A DNA stretch of 64,000 nt from Pseudomonadota bacterium (GTDB lineage Bacteria; Pseudomonadota; Alphaproteobacteria; Micavibrionales; CSBR16-224): contig CP053449.1 in NCBI GenBank assembly GCA_013285465.1, forward strand, positions 991,540-1,055,539, read 5' to 3'. The stretch's first letter is position 1, and each line of letters starts with the position of its first letter. Below are positions 1 to 9,223 of the stretch, piece by piece. A model generated the notes under the pieces. That model was not told the origin of the DNA, did not search any database, and worked only from the letters and a program-made list of their open reading frames with translations. A program made the translations under genes and the position numbers.

Positions 1-675
1 GGTCAGTTTGAAATTATGCGGATGGCCCTGCACGATTTTGGCGTTGATACCGTTGTTTTCGACAAGCGCGATATCGTCTGTTGCCGTTTGTCCGGCGGCG
101 TTGCAATGCGCGGCGTAAACCGTGTTGAAATCAAATCCCTGCGGTGTCTGCGCCTGCCACAGCGCGGTACGGTCAACTGTCTCCAGCACCGTATCGGTCG
201 CGGTGCAAACCCGTTTCAGCGTATCGGCAACGGCTGTCGCGGGCAAAACAGCGCCGTGGCTGTCCAGCGCATCGCAGACGGCATCAATCGTTGCGGCGGA
301 AAGCAGCGGTCGCGCGGCATCATGGATCAGCACGCGGGCGGGGTTGCGGGCAGCAAGAGCCTCCAGCCCGCAGAAGACGGAGCTTTGCCGTGTATCGCCG
401 CCCCGTATGGCGGGGAGTATCTTGTCTTTTTGCGGGTGGCCGGCGAAAGTGCCTGCACAGGCGGCATAAAGCGCCTCATGCCCTGTGCCGTGGACGACGA
501 GGATATGGTCGATGCTCTCATGTTCCAGAAAAGCCTTCAGGCTGTGGCACAGTACGGGCATCGCGTCCAGCAGCCAGTATTGCTTGGGCATCTCGCTACC
601 GAAGCGCGCACCTGTTCCGCCCGCAACAATCAGTGCAGCGGTGACGGGTGTTTCAGAGGCTCTCCGGTTCGTCAT
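1..675 (-). CDS. ispD: 2-C-methyl-D-erythritol 4-phosphate cytidylyltransferase (IspD or IspD half of IspDF), 3' end outside window
   Basis: The minus strand is open from the ATG at 673-675 to the window edge (225 codons, no stop), so the C-terminus is missing. The N-terminus carries the nucleotidyltransferase signature AALIVAGGTGARFG followed by PKQYW. Further on come LIHDAARPLL, and near the edge QAQTPQGF and TDDIALVE, all typical of IspD. The enzyme couples MEP to CTP in the non-mevalonate isoprenoid pathway, in the cytoplasm. In many alphaproteobacteria this domain is fused to IspF, and the break prevents deciding whether that is so here. It is divergent from ntrY, an arrangement familiar from this class. 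Confidence 0.9.
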   Translation of the reverse strand, partial: MTNRRASETPVTAALIVAGGTGARFGSEMPKQYWLLDAMPVLCHSLKAFLEHESIDHILVVHGTGHEALYAACAGTFAGHPQKDKILPAIRGGDTRQSSVFCGLEALAARNPARVLIHDAARPLLSAATIDAVCDALDSHGAVLPATAVADTLKRVCTATDTVLETVDRTALWQAQTPQGFDFNTVYAAHCNAAGQTATDDIALVENNGINAKIVQGHPHNFKLT

Positions 676-762
676 AGGCTTCCAAATCCAATGAGAAACA
701 ACGCGTTAAACTGTTTCGTATTGTTTCCGTTTTATGTTATAAACATCCGATATTAATCTTTG

Positions 763-2988
763 ATGCCGCCAAGTTTAGGACATTTGTTGGGTAATATGAA
801 AGAACAATTTTTACCGGCCTTGCTGGAACGCGGACAAGCCGTTTTGCGTTCCCGCCGTTTTGCGTTGCTGATCGCCCTTGCGGCGATCGCGTCGGTGATG
901 GCGACCTATATCACGGTGACGCAACGCGGCGGCGATGTTGAAATCGTCTATCTGCTGCTGAATCTGGATATCGTCTTGCTGCTGCTGCTCGGGACGATTG
1001 TTGCCCGCCGCCTTGTTGTGCTGTGGAGCCGTAGAAAAGCAGGTGTTGCGGGAGCAAGGCTGCATGCGCGTTTTGTCTTTATTTTCGGCCTGCTGGCGGC
1101 GGTCCCGGCGATTTTGATGGCGGTTTTTTCCGCTGTTTTCTTCTATTTCGGCGTACAGGCATGGTTTAACGACCGTGTAAAAACGGCGGTGAATGAATCC
1201 TTGCAGGTGGCGCAGGCTTATCTTAGCGAGCACCAGCAGGTGATGCGCGCCGATATTCTGGCGATGGCCAATGATATGACGCGCGAGGCGCTGGTGCTGA
1301 ATGATAACCAGCGGGCGATGGATCAGATGGTACGGACACAGTCCTATATCCGTAATCTGCCGGAAGTGGTGGTTTTTACCTCGGTGGGCAAGGTGCTGGC
1401 GCGCTCGCATTTGTCATTTTTGCCGTCTTCACTGTTTATTTCCGATGATAATCTGGACAAGGCCAAAAGCGGCGAGGTGGTTATGATCACCGATCCGGAG
1501 GATGATGAAAATCCTGTGGATGATAACCGCTTGCGGGCGCTGGTGAAGCTGAACGGTTTTGTCGATACCTATCTGTTTGTCGGGCGGCAGGTGGACGGGC
1601 AGGTGCTGGAACATATGGAGACCGTTGAAAAGGCTGTTGCGGAATATACGGCATTGGACGGGCGGCGGTCACAGGTGCAGATGTCGATGACTTTGCTGTT
1701 TATGGCGGTGTCTTTCCTGCTGCTTTTGGCGGCGATCTGGGCAGGTTTCTTTCTGGCGGAGGGGATGACGCAGCCGATTGCCGCGCTGATCCGCGGTGCG
1801 GAAAAGGTACGGAAAGGCGATTTGTCCGTCCGTATTTCCGAAACCGGACGCGAGGATGAAATGGATGTGCTGGCGCGGGCCTTTAACCGCATGACGCATC
1901 AAATTCAAAGCCAGCGTGACGAGCTGATCAGTACCAACCGTATTCTGGATGAACGCCGCCGCTTTACCGAGGCAGTGCTGGCGGGCGCGTCATCGGGGGT
2001 GGTCGGTCTGGATGCGGAGGGGCGCATTACGCTGGCCAATGCCCGTGCCGCACAGCTGCTGGATTATAAATTCGAGGCGCTTGCCGGACAGTCCTTTCTG
2101 GATATTCTGCCGGAAGCGGCACCGTTGCTGAATGGTGAAACCGAAAAAGGACAGATGCAGATCGATCTTGCGCAAAAGCGTGATGCATCGGTGCGGACTT
2201 TGTTGATTCGTCTGACCGAGCCGTCCGATAAAAGCGGCGATATGGTTGTGACTTTTGATGATATTTCCGCGCTGGTCACGGCGGAACGGAAAGCGGCATG
2301 GGCTGATGTGGCGCGCCGCATTGCGCATGAGATCAAAAATCCGCTGACGCCGATTCAGCTGTCAGCCGAGCGTTTGCGTAGGCGCTACCTTAAGCAAATC
2401 AAGAAAGACCCTGAAATATTTGAGGAATGCATTGATACCATCGGGCGGCAGGTGAAGGATATCGGACGCATGGTCAAGTCATTTTCGGCCTTTGCGCGGA
2501 TGCCGGAGCCTGTGAAACAGGTGGAAAACTTTCTCGATATTGTCAAAGATGCGCTGGTGCTGCAGCAGCAGGGACGTGAAAAAATCAAATTTGACGTGCA
2601 ATATCCGCGTGTGAAAAATGTGCCGGTATATTGCGACCGCGGGCAGATCGGGCAGGTGCTGACCAATCTGATCCAGAACGGCGTTGATGCGATTGCTGAT
2701 GCCGGGCGTAAAAAGGGCGAAATTCTGGTGCAGATAAAATACAGCAAGAAAAACAATGAAGTCTCTGTTATTGTTGAAGATAACGGAACCGGGCTGCCCG
2801 ATAAAACCCAGCAGGAATTGCTGGAGCCTTATGTGACGACGAAACAAAAGGGCAGCGGTCTTGGTCTGGCCATTGTGAAGAAAATTCTGGAAGACCATGA
2901 CGGCGGCATTACGCTGGAAGGGCGCGGGAAAAAACATGGCGCTCGGGCCGAAATACGGCTACCATTATATCAGGAGAACGAGGCGTAA
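763..2988 (+). CDS. ntrY: Nitrogen regulation sensor histidine kinase NtrY
   Basis: Membrane sensor kinase of the NtrYX pair, known in alphaproteobacteria for nitrogen, redox and envelope control. Three hydrophobic segments lie in the first ~130 residues, then a ~170-residue extracytoplasmic region, a further membrane segment (~305-335), HAMP (~335-390), PAS (~400-500), HisKA with HEIKNPLTPIQLSAERLR (phosphoacceptor His about residue 522), and an HATPase domain with the N box NLIQNGVDAI, VEDNGTGLPD and GSGLGLAIV. Length (~740 aa) is usual for NtrY. The start is unsure: TTG at 760, ATG at 763 and ATG at 796 are in frame and none has a convincing ribosome site. The next gene begins 5 bases after its stop, so the two are an operon. 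Confidence 0.93.
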   Translation: MPPSLGHLLGNMKEQFLPALLERGQAVLRSRRFALLIALAAIASVMATYITVTQRGGDVEIVYLLLNLDIVLLLLLGTIVARRLVVLWSRRKAGVAGARLHARFVFIFGLLAAVPAILMAVFSAVFFYFGVQAWFNDRVKTAVNESLQVAQAYLSEHQQVMRADILAMANDMTREALVLNDNQRAMDQMVRTQSYIRNLPEVVVFTSVGKVLARSHLSFLPSSLFISDDNLDKAKSGEVVMITDPEDDENPVDDNRLRALVKLNGFVDTYLFVGRQVDGQVLEHMETVEKAVAEYTALDGRRSQVQMSMTLLFMAVSFLLLLAAIWAGFFLAEGMTQPIAALIRGAEKVRKGDLSVRISETGREDEMDVLARAFNRMTHQIQSQRDELISTNRILDERRRFTEAVLAGASSGVVGLDAEGRITLANARAAQLLDYKFEALAGQSFLDILPEAAPLLNGETEKGQMQIDLAQKRDASVRTLLIRLTEPSDKSGDMVVTFDDISALVTAERKAAWADVARRIAHEIKNPLTPIQLSAERLRRRYLKQIKKDPEIFEECIDTIGRQVKDIGRMVKSFSAFARMPEPVKQVENFLDIVKDALVLQQQGREKIKFDVQYPRVKNVPVYCDRGQIGQVLTNLIQNGVDAIADAGRKKGEILVQIKYSKKNNEVSVIVEDNGTGLPDKTQQELLEPYVTTKQKGSGLGLAIVKKILEDHDGGITLEGRGKKHGARAEIRLPLYQENEA

Positions 2989-2993
2989 AAGAC

Positions 2994-4454
2994 ATGGGCA
3001 CGGCGAAGATCATAGAAAGAGATATTCTGATCGTCGATGACGAGGCCGATATCCGCAACCTGCTGCAAGGGGTGCTGGAAGATGAAGGCTATCGCTGCCG
3101 CACGGCGAAAAATGATGTCACGGCCTTTGCGGCGCTGGAAGAACAGCCGGCGGCGCTGGTATTGCTGGATGTCTGGCTGGAAGACAGTGCGCTGGACGGC
3201 GTCGGCATTCTGAAGAAACTCTCGAAAAACCATCCCGATCTGCCGGTTGTGATGATGAGCGGTCACAGCACGATTGAAATCGCTGTCTCGGCCATCAAAT
3301 ACGGCGCTTATGATTTTCTTGAAAAACCCTTTGAGATTGACCGCATTTTGATGACGGTCGAGCGCGCGTTGGAGGTTGGCCGTTTGAAGCGGGAGAACCG
3401 CAGCCTGCGTGAAAAAGCCTATCAGGCTTCAGCTGATCTGCACGGGGCCTCGCCGCAAATCGTCCAGCTGCGTCAGGCGGTGCAGAAAGCGGCGGCAAGC
3501 GACAGCCGCATTTTGATTACCGGTGCGCAGGGCACGGGTAAAAATGTGATCGCCCGTATGCTGCACCGTTTGTCACCGCGCAAGGACGGACCCTATATGT
3601 CCCTTAACTGTGCCGCGCTTGACCCGGAGGAGCTGGAAACAGCGCTGTTCGGCGTGGAGGATGACGATGTTTTGAAACAGCAGCCCGGTATGATTGAGCA
3701 TGCGGAAGGCGGCACATTGCTGCTGGACGAGATTGCCGAATTATCGCCGGAGATGCAAAGCAAGCTGGTGCGGGTGTTGCAGGACGGGCGTTATTCACGC
3801 GTGAAAGGAACGCAGCAGCTGGAGGCCGATGTGCGCTTTCTGGCGGCAACCAGCCAAAATCTGGAAGAAAAAATTTCCGCCAAAGAATTCCGTGAAGATC
3901 TTTATTACCGTCTGAATGTTGTGCCGCTGCATATTCCGCCGCTGCTGGAGCGCCGGATGGATATTGCCGTATTGGCGGAACATTTCATTCATGTGGGCGA
4001 GGCGGCGGATGAAACAAAAGTCTCCGGCGCGGGACCGATCATACTGGGCGAAGATGCGATGGCCGTTTTGCAGGGCTATGGCTGGCCGGGCAATGTGCGC
4101 CAGTTGAAAAACGTGATGGAATGGCTGGTGATTATGTATGGCGGGCAGACCGCGGAAGACGGCCAAGCCGTGACGGTAACGGCGGAAATGCTGCCGCCGG
4201 AAATTCGCCAGATGCCGCGTAATTTCGGCGGCAATGATCCGGTTATCGAATTGATGACCAAACCGCTGCGCGAGGCGCGAGAGATTTTCGAACGTAAATA
4301 TTTGCTGGCGCAGATCGAGCGTTTTGACGGTAATATTTCAAAAACAGCGGGCTTTGTCGGCATGGAACGATCGGCGCTGCACCGCAAATTAAAAGCGCTG
4401 GAAGCGCAAGACATCGAAAATGAAGGCGGGCGGGAAAGCCGTGCCGGAGGGTAG
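2994..4454 (+). CDS. ntrX: Response regulator NtrX, NtrC-like AAA+ type without GAFTGA loop
   Basis: Partner of NtrY. The receiver domain has the acidic pair D15/D16 and a phosphoacceptor in LLDVWLED (D59). The AAA+ domain has a Walker A-like GAQGTGKN (about 178-185), Walker B in GGTLLLDEIAEL and the sensor region REDLYYRLNVVPL. The C-terminus (about 440-470) is a Fis-type helix-turn-helix. The stretch after CAALDPEELETALFG reads VEDDD then continues to GMIEHAEGG, so the GAFTGA loop that contacts sigma-54 in true NtrC activators is absent. From memory of the family this is common in alphaproteobacterial NtrX. It implies action as a sigma-54-independent DNA-binding regulator. ATG follows a GAGG site. 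Confidence 0.94.
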   Translation: MGTAKIIERDILIVDDEADIRNLLQGVLEDEGYRCRTAKNDVTAFAALEEQPAALVLLDVWLEDSALDGVGILKKLSKNHPDLPVVMMSGHSTIEIAVSAIKYGAYDFLEKPFEIDRILMTVERALEVGRLKRENRSLREKAYQASADLHGASPQIVQLRQAVQKAAASDSRILITGAQGTGKNVIARMLHRLSPRKDGPYMSLNCAALDPEELETALFGVEDDDVLKQQPGMIEHAEGGTLLLDEIAELSPEMQSKLVRVLQDGRYSRVKGTQQLEADVRFLAATSQNLEEKISAKEFREDLYYRLNVVPLHIPPLLERRMDIAVLAEHFIHVGEAADETKVSGAGPIILGEDAMAVLQGYGWPGNVRQLKNVMEWLVIMYGGQTAEDGQAVTVTAEMLPPEIRQMPRNFGGNDPVIELMTKPLREAREIFERKYLLAQIERFDGNISKTAGFVGMERSALHRKLKALEAQDIENEGGRESRAGG

Positions 4455-4457
4455 AAT

Positions 4458-5843
4458 ATGAAGATTATCGTCAGCGGCGCAGGGAAGGTCGGCCAGACGC
4501 TGGCCGCCTATCTGGGCGAGGAAAAACATGATGTGACCTTGATCGACAGCTCGCCCGAGCTGATTGCGCAGGTCAATGAAACGCTGGATGTCTCCGGTAT
4601 TGTCGGCTCAGGCTCACATCCCGATGCGCTGGAACGTGCCGGCGCACGCGAGGCGGATATGTTGATTGCCGCCACACCGATTGACGAAATCAATATGGTC
4701 GCCTGTCAGGTGGCGCATACGATTTTCAATATTCCGAAAAAAATCGCCCGTATCCGTGAGGAAAGCTATCTTTCACCGACATGGTCAAACCTGTTCAGCC
4801 GTGACCATATGCCGATTGATATGGTGATCTCGCCTGAAAAGGCGGTGGCGCATGCGATTATGGAGCGTATCAACGCGCCGGGCAGTTTTAACATTATTCC
4901 GCTGGTCGAAGGGCAGCTGAAACTGGTCAGCGTGCTGTGCCATGACGACTGTCCGTTGCTGAACACGCCGATGAAGCAGATTTATACGCTGTTTCCCGAT
5001 CTGTTGTTCAAGATTGTGGCGATTATTCGCGGCGAGGAAAAAATCGTTCCCGACCATATGGATCAATTGCAGCCAAAAGACGAGGTTTATTTCGTTGTGG
5101 CGAAAAACCATATGGCACGCGCGATGGCCGCTTTCGGGCATGAGGAAAAAGAAGCGCGGCGCATTTTGATTGTCGGTGGCGGTAATATCGGCGTACGGCT
5201 TGCGCAGGAATTGCATGAACGCAACCCGTCACTGGTTATCCGCATGATTGAAAACCATCCCGAACGCGCCCGTTACGCATCGGAAAAGCTGCCGGGGGTT
5301 TTGGTGCTGAAAGGTGATGCGTTATCGCGGGAGCTTTTGGAAGAGGCGAATATCGGCTATACCGAGGCGATTGTGTCGGTGACCAATCATGACGAGAGTA
5401 ATATTCTGGTTTCGCTGCTGGCGGCGGAATATGGTGATCCGCGTACGATTGCGCTTTTGTCGAATGCGACTTATACGCCGATGGCGTCTTCACTGGGAAT
5501 TGACGCGGTTGTGAACCCGCGTGCGATTACCGTTTCCTCCATTCTGCGCCATGTGCGTTACGGGCGCATTAAAGCGGCTGTCAGCCTGCGTGACGGTTTT
5601 GCCGAGGTGATGGAGGTTGAGGTGCCGGATACCGCGACGGCGCTTTTATACAAGCCGCTGAAAACGCTGAAACTACCGGAAGATACGATTTTGGGCGCGA
5701 TTTTGAGGAAAGATGACGTCATCATCGCGCATCCCGATGTGGTGCTGCATCCGAGCGACCGCGTTATTCTATTGACCTCGCATCGGCAGATCAAAAAAGT
5801 GGAAGTGATGTTCTCCGCCTCACTTTACGGCAGTTATTTTTAA
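4458..5843 (+). CDS. trkA: Trk potassium uptake regulatory protein TrkA
   Basis: Peripheral, NAD-binding regulator of TrkH/G-type K+ channels. It has two consecutive RCK modules: an N-terminal Rossmann fold with GAGKVGQTLA near the start, a TrkA-C domain, then a second Rossmann fold with VGGGNIGVRLAQEL (about 237-250) and a second TrkA-C domain ending in RVILLTSHRQIKKVEVMF. Length of 461 aa matches E. coli-type TrkA. GGAGGG lies 6 bases before the ATG, and the gene starts 3 bases after ntrX stops. That spacing supports the ntrY-ntrX-trkA operon often seen in alphaproteobacteria. No trkH gene is present in the window. Confidence 0.95.
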   Translation: MKIIVSGAGKVGQTLAAYLGEEKHDVTLIDSSPELIAQVNETLDVSGIVGSGSHPDALERAGAREADMLIAATPIDEINMVACQVAHTIFNIPKKIARIREESYLSPTWSNLFSRDHMPIDMVISPEKAVAHAIMERINAPGSFNIIPLVEGQLKLVSVLCHDDCPLLNTPMKQIYTLFPDLLFKIVAIIRGEEKIVPDHMDQLQPKDEVYFVVAKNHMARAMAAFGHEEKEARRILIVGGGNIGVRLAQELHERNPSLVIRMIENHPERARYASEKLPGVLVLKGDALSRELLEEANIGYTEAIVSVTNHDESNILVSLLAAEYGDPRTIALLSNATYTPMASSLGIDAVVNPRAITVSSILRHVRYGRIKAAVSLRDGFAEVMEVEVPDTATALLYKPLKTLKLPEDTILGAILRKDDVIIAHPDVVLHPSDRVILLTSHRQIKKVEVMFSASLYGSYF

Positions 5844-5861
5844 ATCGAAGGAGTTTTCCCC

Positions 5862-6584
5862 TTGTCTGCAGAACTTACCGCGTCTGTTACGCCCCCCAGG
5901 GCGTTGATCTTTGATTGGGACGATACCATCACCAATAACTGGTGGCGGGTCTTGCTGTCCATGAACAAAACTCTGGCGCAGCTGGGGCATCCCGAATGGA
6001 CGGATGAAGAAGCTTTGCGCCGTCTTGGCCCGTCCGCGCGGGATTTGTTTCCTGCCGTATTCGGGCAGGAGCGCGCACAGGAGGCATCCGATCTTTATTA
6101 CAGCTTTATTGATGAGTTAAAAGGAGAAGGGCCGCGTATTTGTGACGGCGCGGTCGAGGCGGTGAAAGCTTTGGCTGAAACGCCGCTTTATCTGGCGGTG
6201 CTAAGCAATAAACGCGCCGATGCTTTGCGCGCGGAAGTTGCGCTGGTGGGGTTGTCGGATTGTTTTTCCTGTATTGTCGGGGCAGGGGATGCGGCGGAAG
6301 ACAAACCCGGTCGTGCGGCGGTCGAAAAAGCGCTGGAATCCAGCCAAGGCATCGTGCCGGGGCGGGATGTCTGGTTTATCGGTGACAGCCATATTGATAT
6401 GCAATGTGCGCATTTTAACGGCTTGACGGCGGTGCTGGTGGAAACGAAGCCGCCGCCGGAAGAAATGCTGGAAGATTTTTACCCGCATTTGCGGTTTACG
6501 GGCTGCAAAGACCTGTCGTCTCATATTTTTAAGACGTTTTTTCAGGATTTTGACTTGCCTTTCTTACAATCACGTTGTACATGA
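5862..6584 (+). CDS. HAD-superfamily hydrolase, phosphoglycolate phosphatase-like
   Basis: Haloacid dehalogenase-type phosphatase. Motif I is FDWDDT (nucleophile D18, acid D20), motif II LSNKR, the motif III lysine lies in AEDKPGRAA, and motif IV is FIGDSHIDMQ. A helical cap sits between motifs I and II, as in the Gph/PGP-like subfamily. The substrate cannot be told from sequence. The start is TTG: AAGGAG at 5848-5853 is 8 bases upstream and no ATG fits the N-terminus. It follows trkA by 18 bases and precedes hfq, a position HAD genes hold in related alphaproteobacteria, so it is probably the operon's fourth gene. Confidence 0.85.
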   Translation: MSAELTASVTPPRALIFDWDDTITNNWWRVLLSMNKTLAQLGHPEWTDEEALRRLGPSARDLFPAVFGQERAQEASDLYYSFIDELKGEGPRICDGAVEAVKALAETPLYLAVLSNKRADALRAEVALVGLSDCFSCIVGAGDAAEDKPGRAAVEKALESSQGIVPGRDVWFIGDSHIDMQCAHFNGLTAVLVETKPPPEEMLEDFYPHLRFTGCKDLSSHIFKTFFQDFDLPFLQSRCT

Positions 6585-6655
6585 GTATATGCACTTTGAG
6601 TGTAGGTATACGCATGTTTTATTCGTTTGATATACATATTTAAGGAATGCTTCGA

Positions 6656-6925
6656 ATGTCGGACAAACAACAGAATTTACAAGATAAGTTTCTGAACACG
6701 GTACGTAAGGAAAAATCGCAGGTTACGGTTTTTCTGGTAAACGGTGTTAAACTTCAGGGCGTTGTGACCTGGTTTGACAGTTTTTCTATTCTGCTGAAGC
6801 GCGATGCGCATGTGCAGCTGGTTTATAAACACGCCATTTCCACGATTATGCCGTCTTCGCCCTTGCGTCTTTACAATGATGCCGGTGACGACAAAGATAA
6901 CGGTGCAGACAGCGCCGAAGCCTAA
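6656..6925 (+). CDS. hfq: RNA chaperone Hfq
   Basis: Hexameric Sm-like RNA-binding protein that pairs small RNAs with mRNAs. Sm1 is visible in [20 protein letters not shown] and Sm2 in [12 protein letters not shown], the latter with the YKHA rim motif common in Hfq (E. coli has YKHAIST). The start chosen is the second ATG (6656), which has AAGGA at 6642-6646, and it gives the usual [15 protein letters not shown]-terminus and 89 aa. The earlier ATG at 6647 overlaps the ribosome site. The C-terminal tail is short and acidic. The gene is followed by hflX, the classic hfq-hflX pair. Confidence 0.97.
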   Translation: MSDKQQNLQDKFLNTVRKEKSQVTVFLVNGVKLQGVVTWFDSFSILLKRDAHVQLVYKHAISTIMPSSPLRLYNDAGDDKDNGADSAEA

Positions 6926-6970
6926 AACAATAATAAGAATAAGAAAAAAGAAGGGCGCTTTTATACCGTC

Positions 6971-8356
6971 GTGACCGCACAGGATATCGAAACCGAAAAA
7001 GTCATTGTCGTTCATCCTGTCATGCCGCAACAGGCGAAGGGACAGCATGTTTCCCTGACAGATCCGGAAGAATGTCTGGCGGAGGCGGTCGGCCTTGCCC
7101 GGGCCATTCATCTTGATGTGGTCTATAGCGACATTGTGACATTATCGCGCATTGTGCCGGCAACATTGCTGGGCGGTGGCGTGATTGACCGTCTGAAAGC
7201 CGTGGTCGAGGAAGAAGACGCCTATCTTGTTTACATCGATCATCCCCTGACACCCGTACAGCAGCGTAACCTTGAAAGAAAGCTGGATGCGAAAGTCATT
7301 GACCGCACCGGATTGATTTTGGAAATTTTCGGTGCCCGCGCCCGCACGAAAGAAGGAAAGCTGCAGGTAGAGCTGGCGGCGCTGGATTTTCAGCGCTCAC
7401 GTCTTGTGCGGTCATGGACGCACCTTGAAAGACAGCGCGGCGGCTTCGGCTTCACAGGCGGACCGGGGGAAACCCAGATCGAGATTGACCGCCGTTTGAT
7501 CGGCGAACGTATGACCAAGCTGAAAGCCGAGCTGGAACAGGTGAAAAAGAACCGCCGTTTGCAGCGCTCATCCCGCGGACGCGTGCCGTTTCCTGTTGCG
7601 GCGCTGGTCGGTTATACCAATGCCGGAAAATCGACATTGTTCAACGCTTTTACCGGCGCGGAGGTTTTTGCCAAGGATTTGCTGTTTGCAACACTGGATC
7701 CGACGATGCGCGCCTGTGAATTGCCCTCGGGGAAAAAGATCATTCTGTCCGACACGGTCGGATTTATTTCCAATTTGCCGACGCATCTGGTCGCGGCTTT
7801 CCGCGCGACGCTGGAGGAAGTGGAAAACGCCGATATTATCCTGTATGTGCGTGATGTGACGCATCCGAATGCGGAAAGCGAGCGCGAGAGCGTGAAAACC
7901 GTTCTGGCGGAGCTGGATATCGATATTGACACCGATGAGCGTGTTTTTGAAGTGTTAAACAAGCTGGATCTGATGACGGCGGAAGACAGAGAACGGCTGC
8001 GGAAGTCAATACGCGGTGCCGAGAGAGTTTTTGCCTTATCGGCTGTCACGAAAGAGGGGTTTCCCGCACTGTTATCCGGCATGGATCATTTTCTGGCACG
8101 CAATGAGCAGCATATCGGCGTGAAGATTGATACGGTCACGGATAGTGAGGCGATGGCCTGGCTGTACCGCCACGGCTATGTCTATGAGCGCAAAGATAAG
8201 GAAAATATCAGCCGCTTGAAAATACGGCTGTCGGAAAAAAATGTGAACCGTTTTTTAAAGCAGTTCGCGGATGTGGATTGCCGTGTGCTGGTTACGAAAA
8301 ACGGAACAAATACGCATAAGGGAGAGACGGAAGATGAGCGCATTGCCAAATCCTAA
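6971..8356 (+). CDS. hflX: Ribosome-rescue GTPase HflX
   Basis: GTPase that binds the large ribosomal subunit and splits or rescues stalled ribosomes. The N-terminal HflX domain ends in GGPGETQIEIDRRLI, followed by a coiled linker. The G domain has G1 GYTNAGKSTLFN, the G2 region TLDPTMRACELPSG, G3 DTVGFISNLP and G4 NKLD. A GTG start at 6971 fits the length (461 aa). A purine-rich AAGAAGGG lies about 15 bases upstream, which is long, and ATG 7022 is the alternative. The last 23 bases overlap the following phosphatase gene, suggesting coupled translation. Confidence 0.95.
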   Translation: MTAQDIETEKVIVVHPVMPQQAKGQHVSLTDPEECLAEAVGLARAIHLDVVYSDIVTLSRIVPATLLGGGVIDRLKAVVEEEDAYLVYIDHPLTPVQQRNLERKLDAKVIDRTGLILEIFGARARTKEGKLQVELAALDFQRSRLVRSWTHLERQRGGFGFTGGPGETQIEIDRRLIGERMTKLKAELEQVKKNRRLQRSSRGRVPFPVAALVGYTNAGKSTLFNAFTGAEVFAKDLLFATLDPTMRACELPSGKKIILSDTVGFISNLPTHLVAAFRATLEEVENADIILYVRDVTHPNAESERESVKTVLAELDIDIDTDERVFEVLNKLDLMTAEDRERLRKSIRGAERVFALSAVTKEGFPALLSGMDHFLARNEQHIGVKIDTVTDSEAMAWLYRHGYVYERKDKENISRLKIRLSEKNVNRFLKQFADVDCRVLVTKNGTNTHKGETEDERIAKS

Positions 8357-9167
8357 AGATGTCATGGCGGTCATTCGCAGTGTGGCGGATAATGAAGTGA
8401 TGCCGCGTTTTCGCAATCTGGCGGAAGGCGATATTTCAGAAAAAGGGCCGGGTGATTTCGTGACCGTCGCGGATGAAGCCTCCGAGAAAGCCTTTACATA
8501 CTCTTTGCCGAAATTGCTGTCAGGTTCGCTGGTTGTCGGTGAAGAAGCGGTTGCAAAAGATCGCAGCGTTCTGGAAACATTCAAGGAAGACAATCCTGTC
8601 TGGGTGATTGACCCGATTGACGGTACGTATAATTATAAATCCGGCCGCTCACATTTCGGCATTTTGATTTCTCTGGTGCAGAATGGTGAAACGCAAATGG
8701 GCTTTTTATATGATGCGCCGAAAAACGAATGTTTTTACGCGATCAAAGGGCAGGGTGCTTTTCAGGAAAGCGGCGAAAAGCTTGCTTTCCCCAGTAAATC
8801 GCAAGCCGGCAAAACAGCCGCGTCGGATATGGTGATTTTTGCCGGCGGCGCACAGCCGTGGCATTTTAAGAAATTGAATGACTATGTACGCGGTATTATC
8901 AATATCCGCTGTTCCCTGCATGACACGCTGCATTTCCTGCGCGGCGAAGGAGACTGTGTTCTGTGGCATAAGACCACGCCATGGGATCAGGCGGGCTGCA
9001 CGCTGATTTCCGAAGAAATCGGCGGCTATGTCTGTTATCTGGACGGTCAGCCCTATTCACCTGTGGACGCACCGCAGGATAAATTCCTGCTGGTTGCCGC
9101 CAGCCGCGATCAATGGCAGCTGGTTGCCGATGCCATCAAAGACTCCGGTTTGGAGCCTCCCAAATAA
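8334..9167 (+). CDS. Inositol monophosphatase family phosphatase
   Basis: Mg2+-dependent, Li+-sensitive-type phosphatase of the IMPase/FIG superfamily. Metal-binding motifs are visible: GEEAV, the DPIDGTYNY core (IMPase consensus DPIDGT) and the late WDQAGCTLISEEIGG. Substrates in the family include inositol-1-phosphate, histidinol phosphate (HisN) and PAP, and sequence alone does not decide. The ATG at 8334 has a GGGAGAGA site and gives 277 aa. An in-frame start 63 bases earlier would lie deeper inside hflX and is less likely. A strong terminator follows. Confidence 0.85.
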   Translation: MSALPNPKDVMAVIRSVADNEVMPRFRNLAEGDISEKGPGDFVTVADEASEKAFTYSLPKLLSGSLVVGEEAVAKDRSVLETFKEDNPVWVIDPIDGTYNYKSGRSHFGILISLVQNGETQMGFLYDAPKNECFYAIKGQGAFQESGEKLAFPSKSQAGKTAASDMVIFAGGAQPWHFKKLNDYVRGIINIRCSLHDTLHFLRGEGDCVLWHKTTPWDQAGCTLISEEIGGYVCYLDGQPYSPVDAPQDKFLLVAASRDQWQLVADAIKDSGLEPPK

Positions 9168-9169
9168 CA

Positions 9170-9194
9170 AAAAACCGGCGAGAGGCCGGTTTTT
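9170..9194. terminator. Bidirectional rho-independent terminator between the phosphatase gene and atpF
   Basis: A 10-bp perfect stem AAAAACCGGC / GCCGGTTTTT with the loop GAGAG. It has A and T runs on both sides, so it can stop the plus-strand phosphatase transcript and the minus-strand atp transcript. Confidence 0.85.
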
Positions 9195-9223
9195 CTACAG
9201 GAAACAAAAGCCACGGCTTTTGT

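Noticed and set aside
16-756. Plus-strand 246-aa reading frame over the ispD region
   Set aside because: It is antisense to a clear IspD protein on the minus strand; it has no domain and high Arg/Cys content typical of shadow frames.
6550-6570. TTGACT and TACAAT near hfq as a promoter
   Set aside because: The spacer is only 9 bases, which does not suit sigma-70 boxes.
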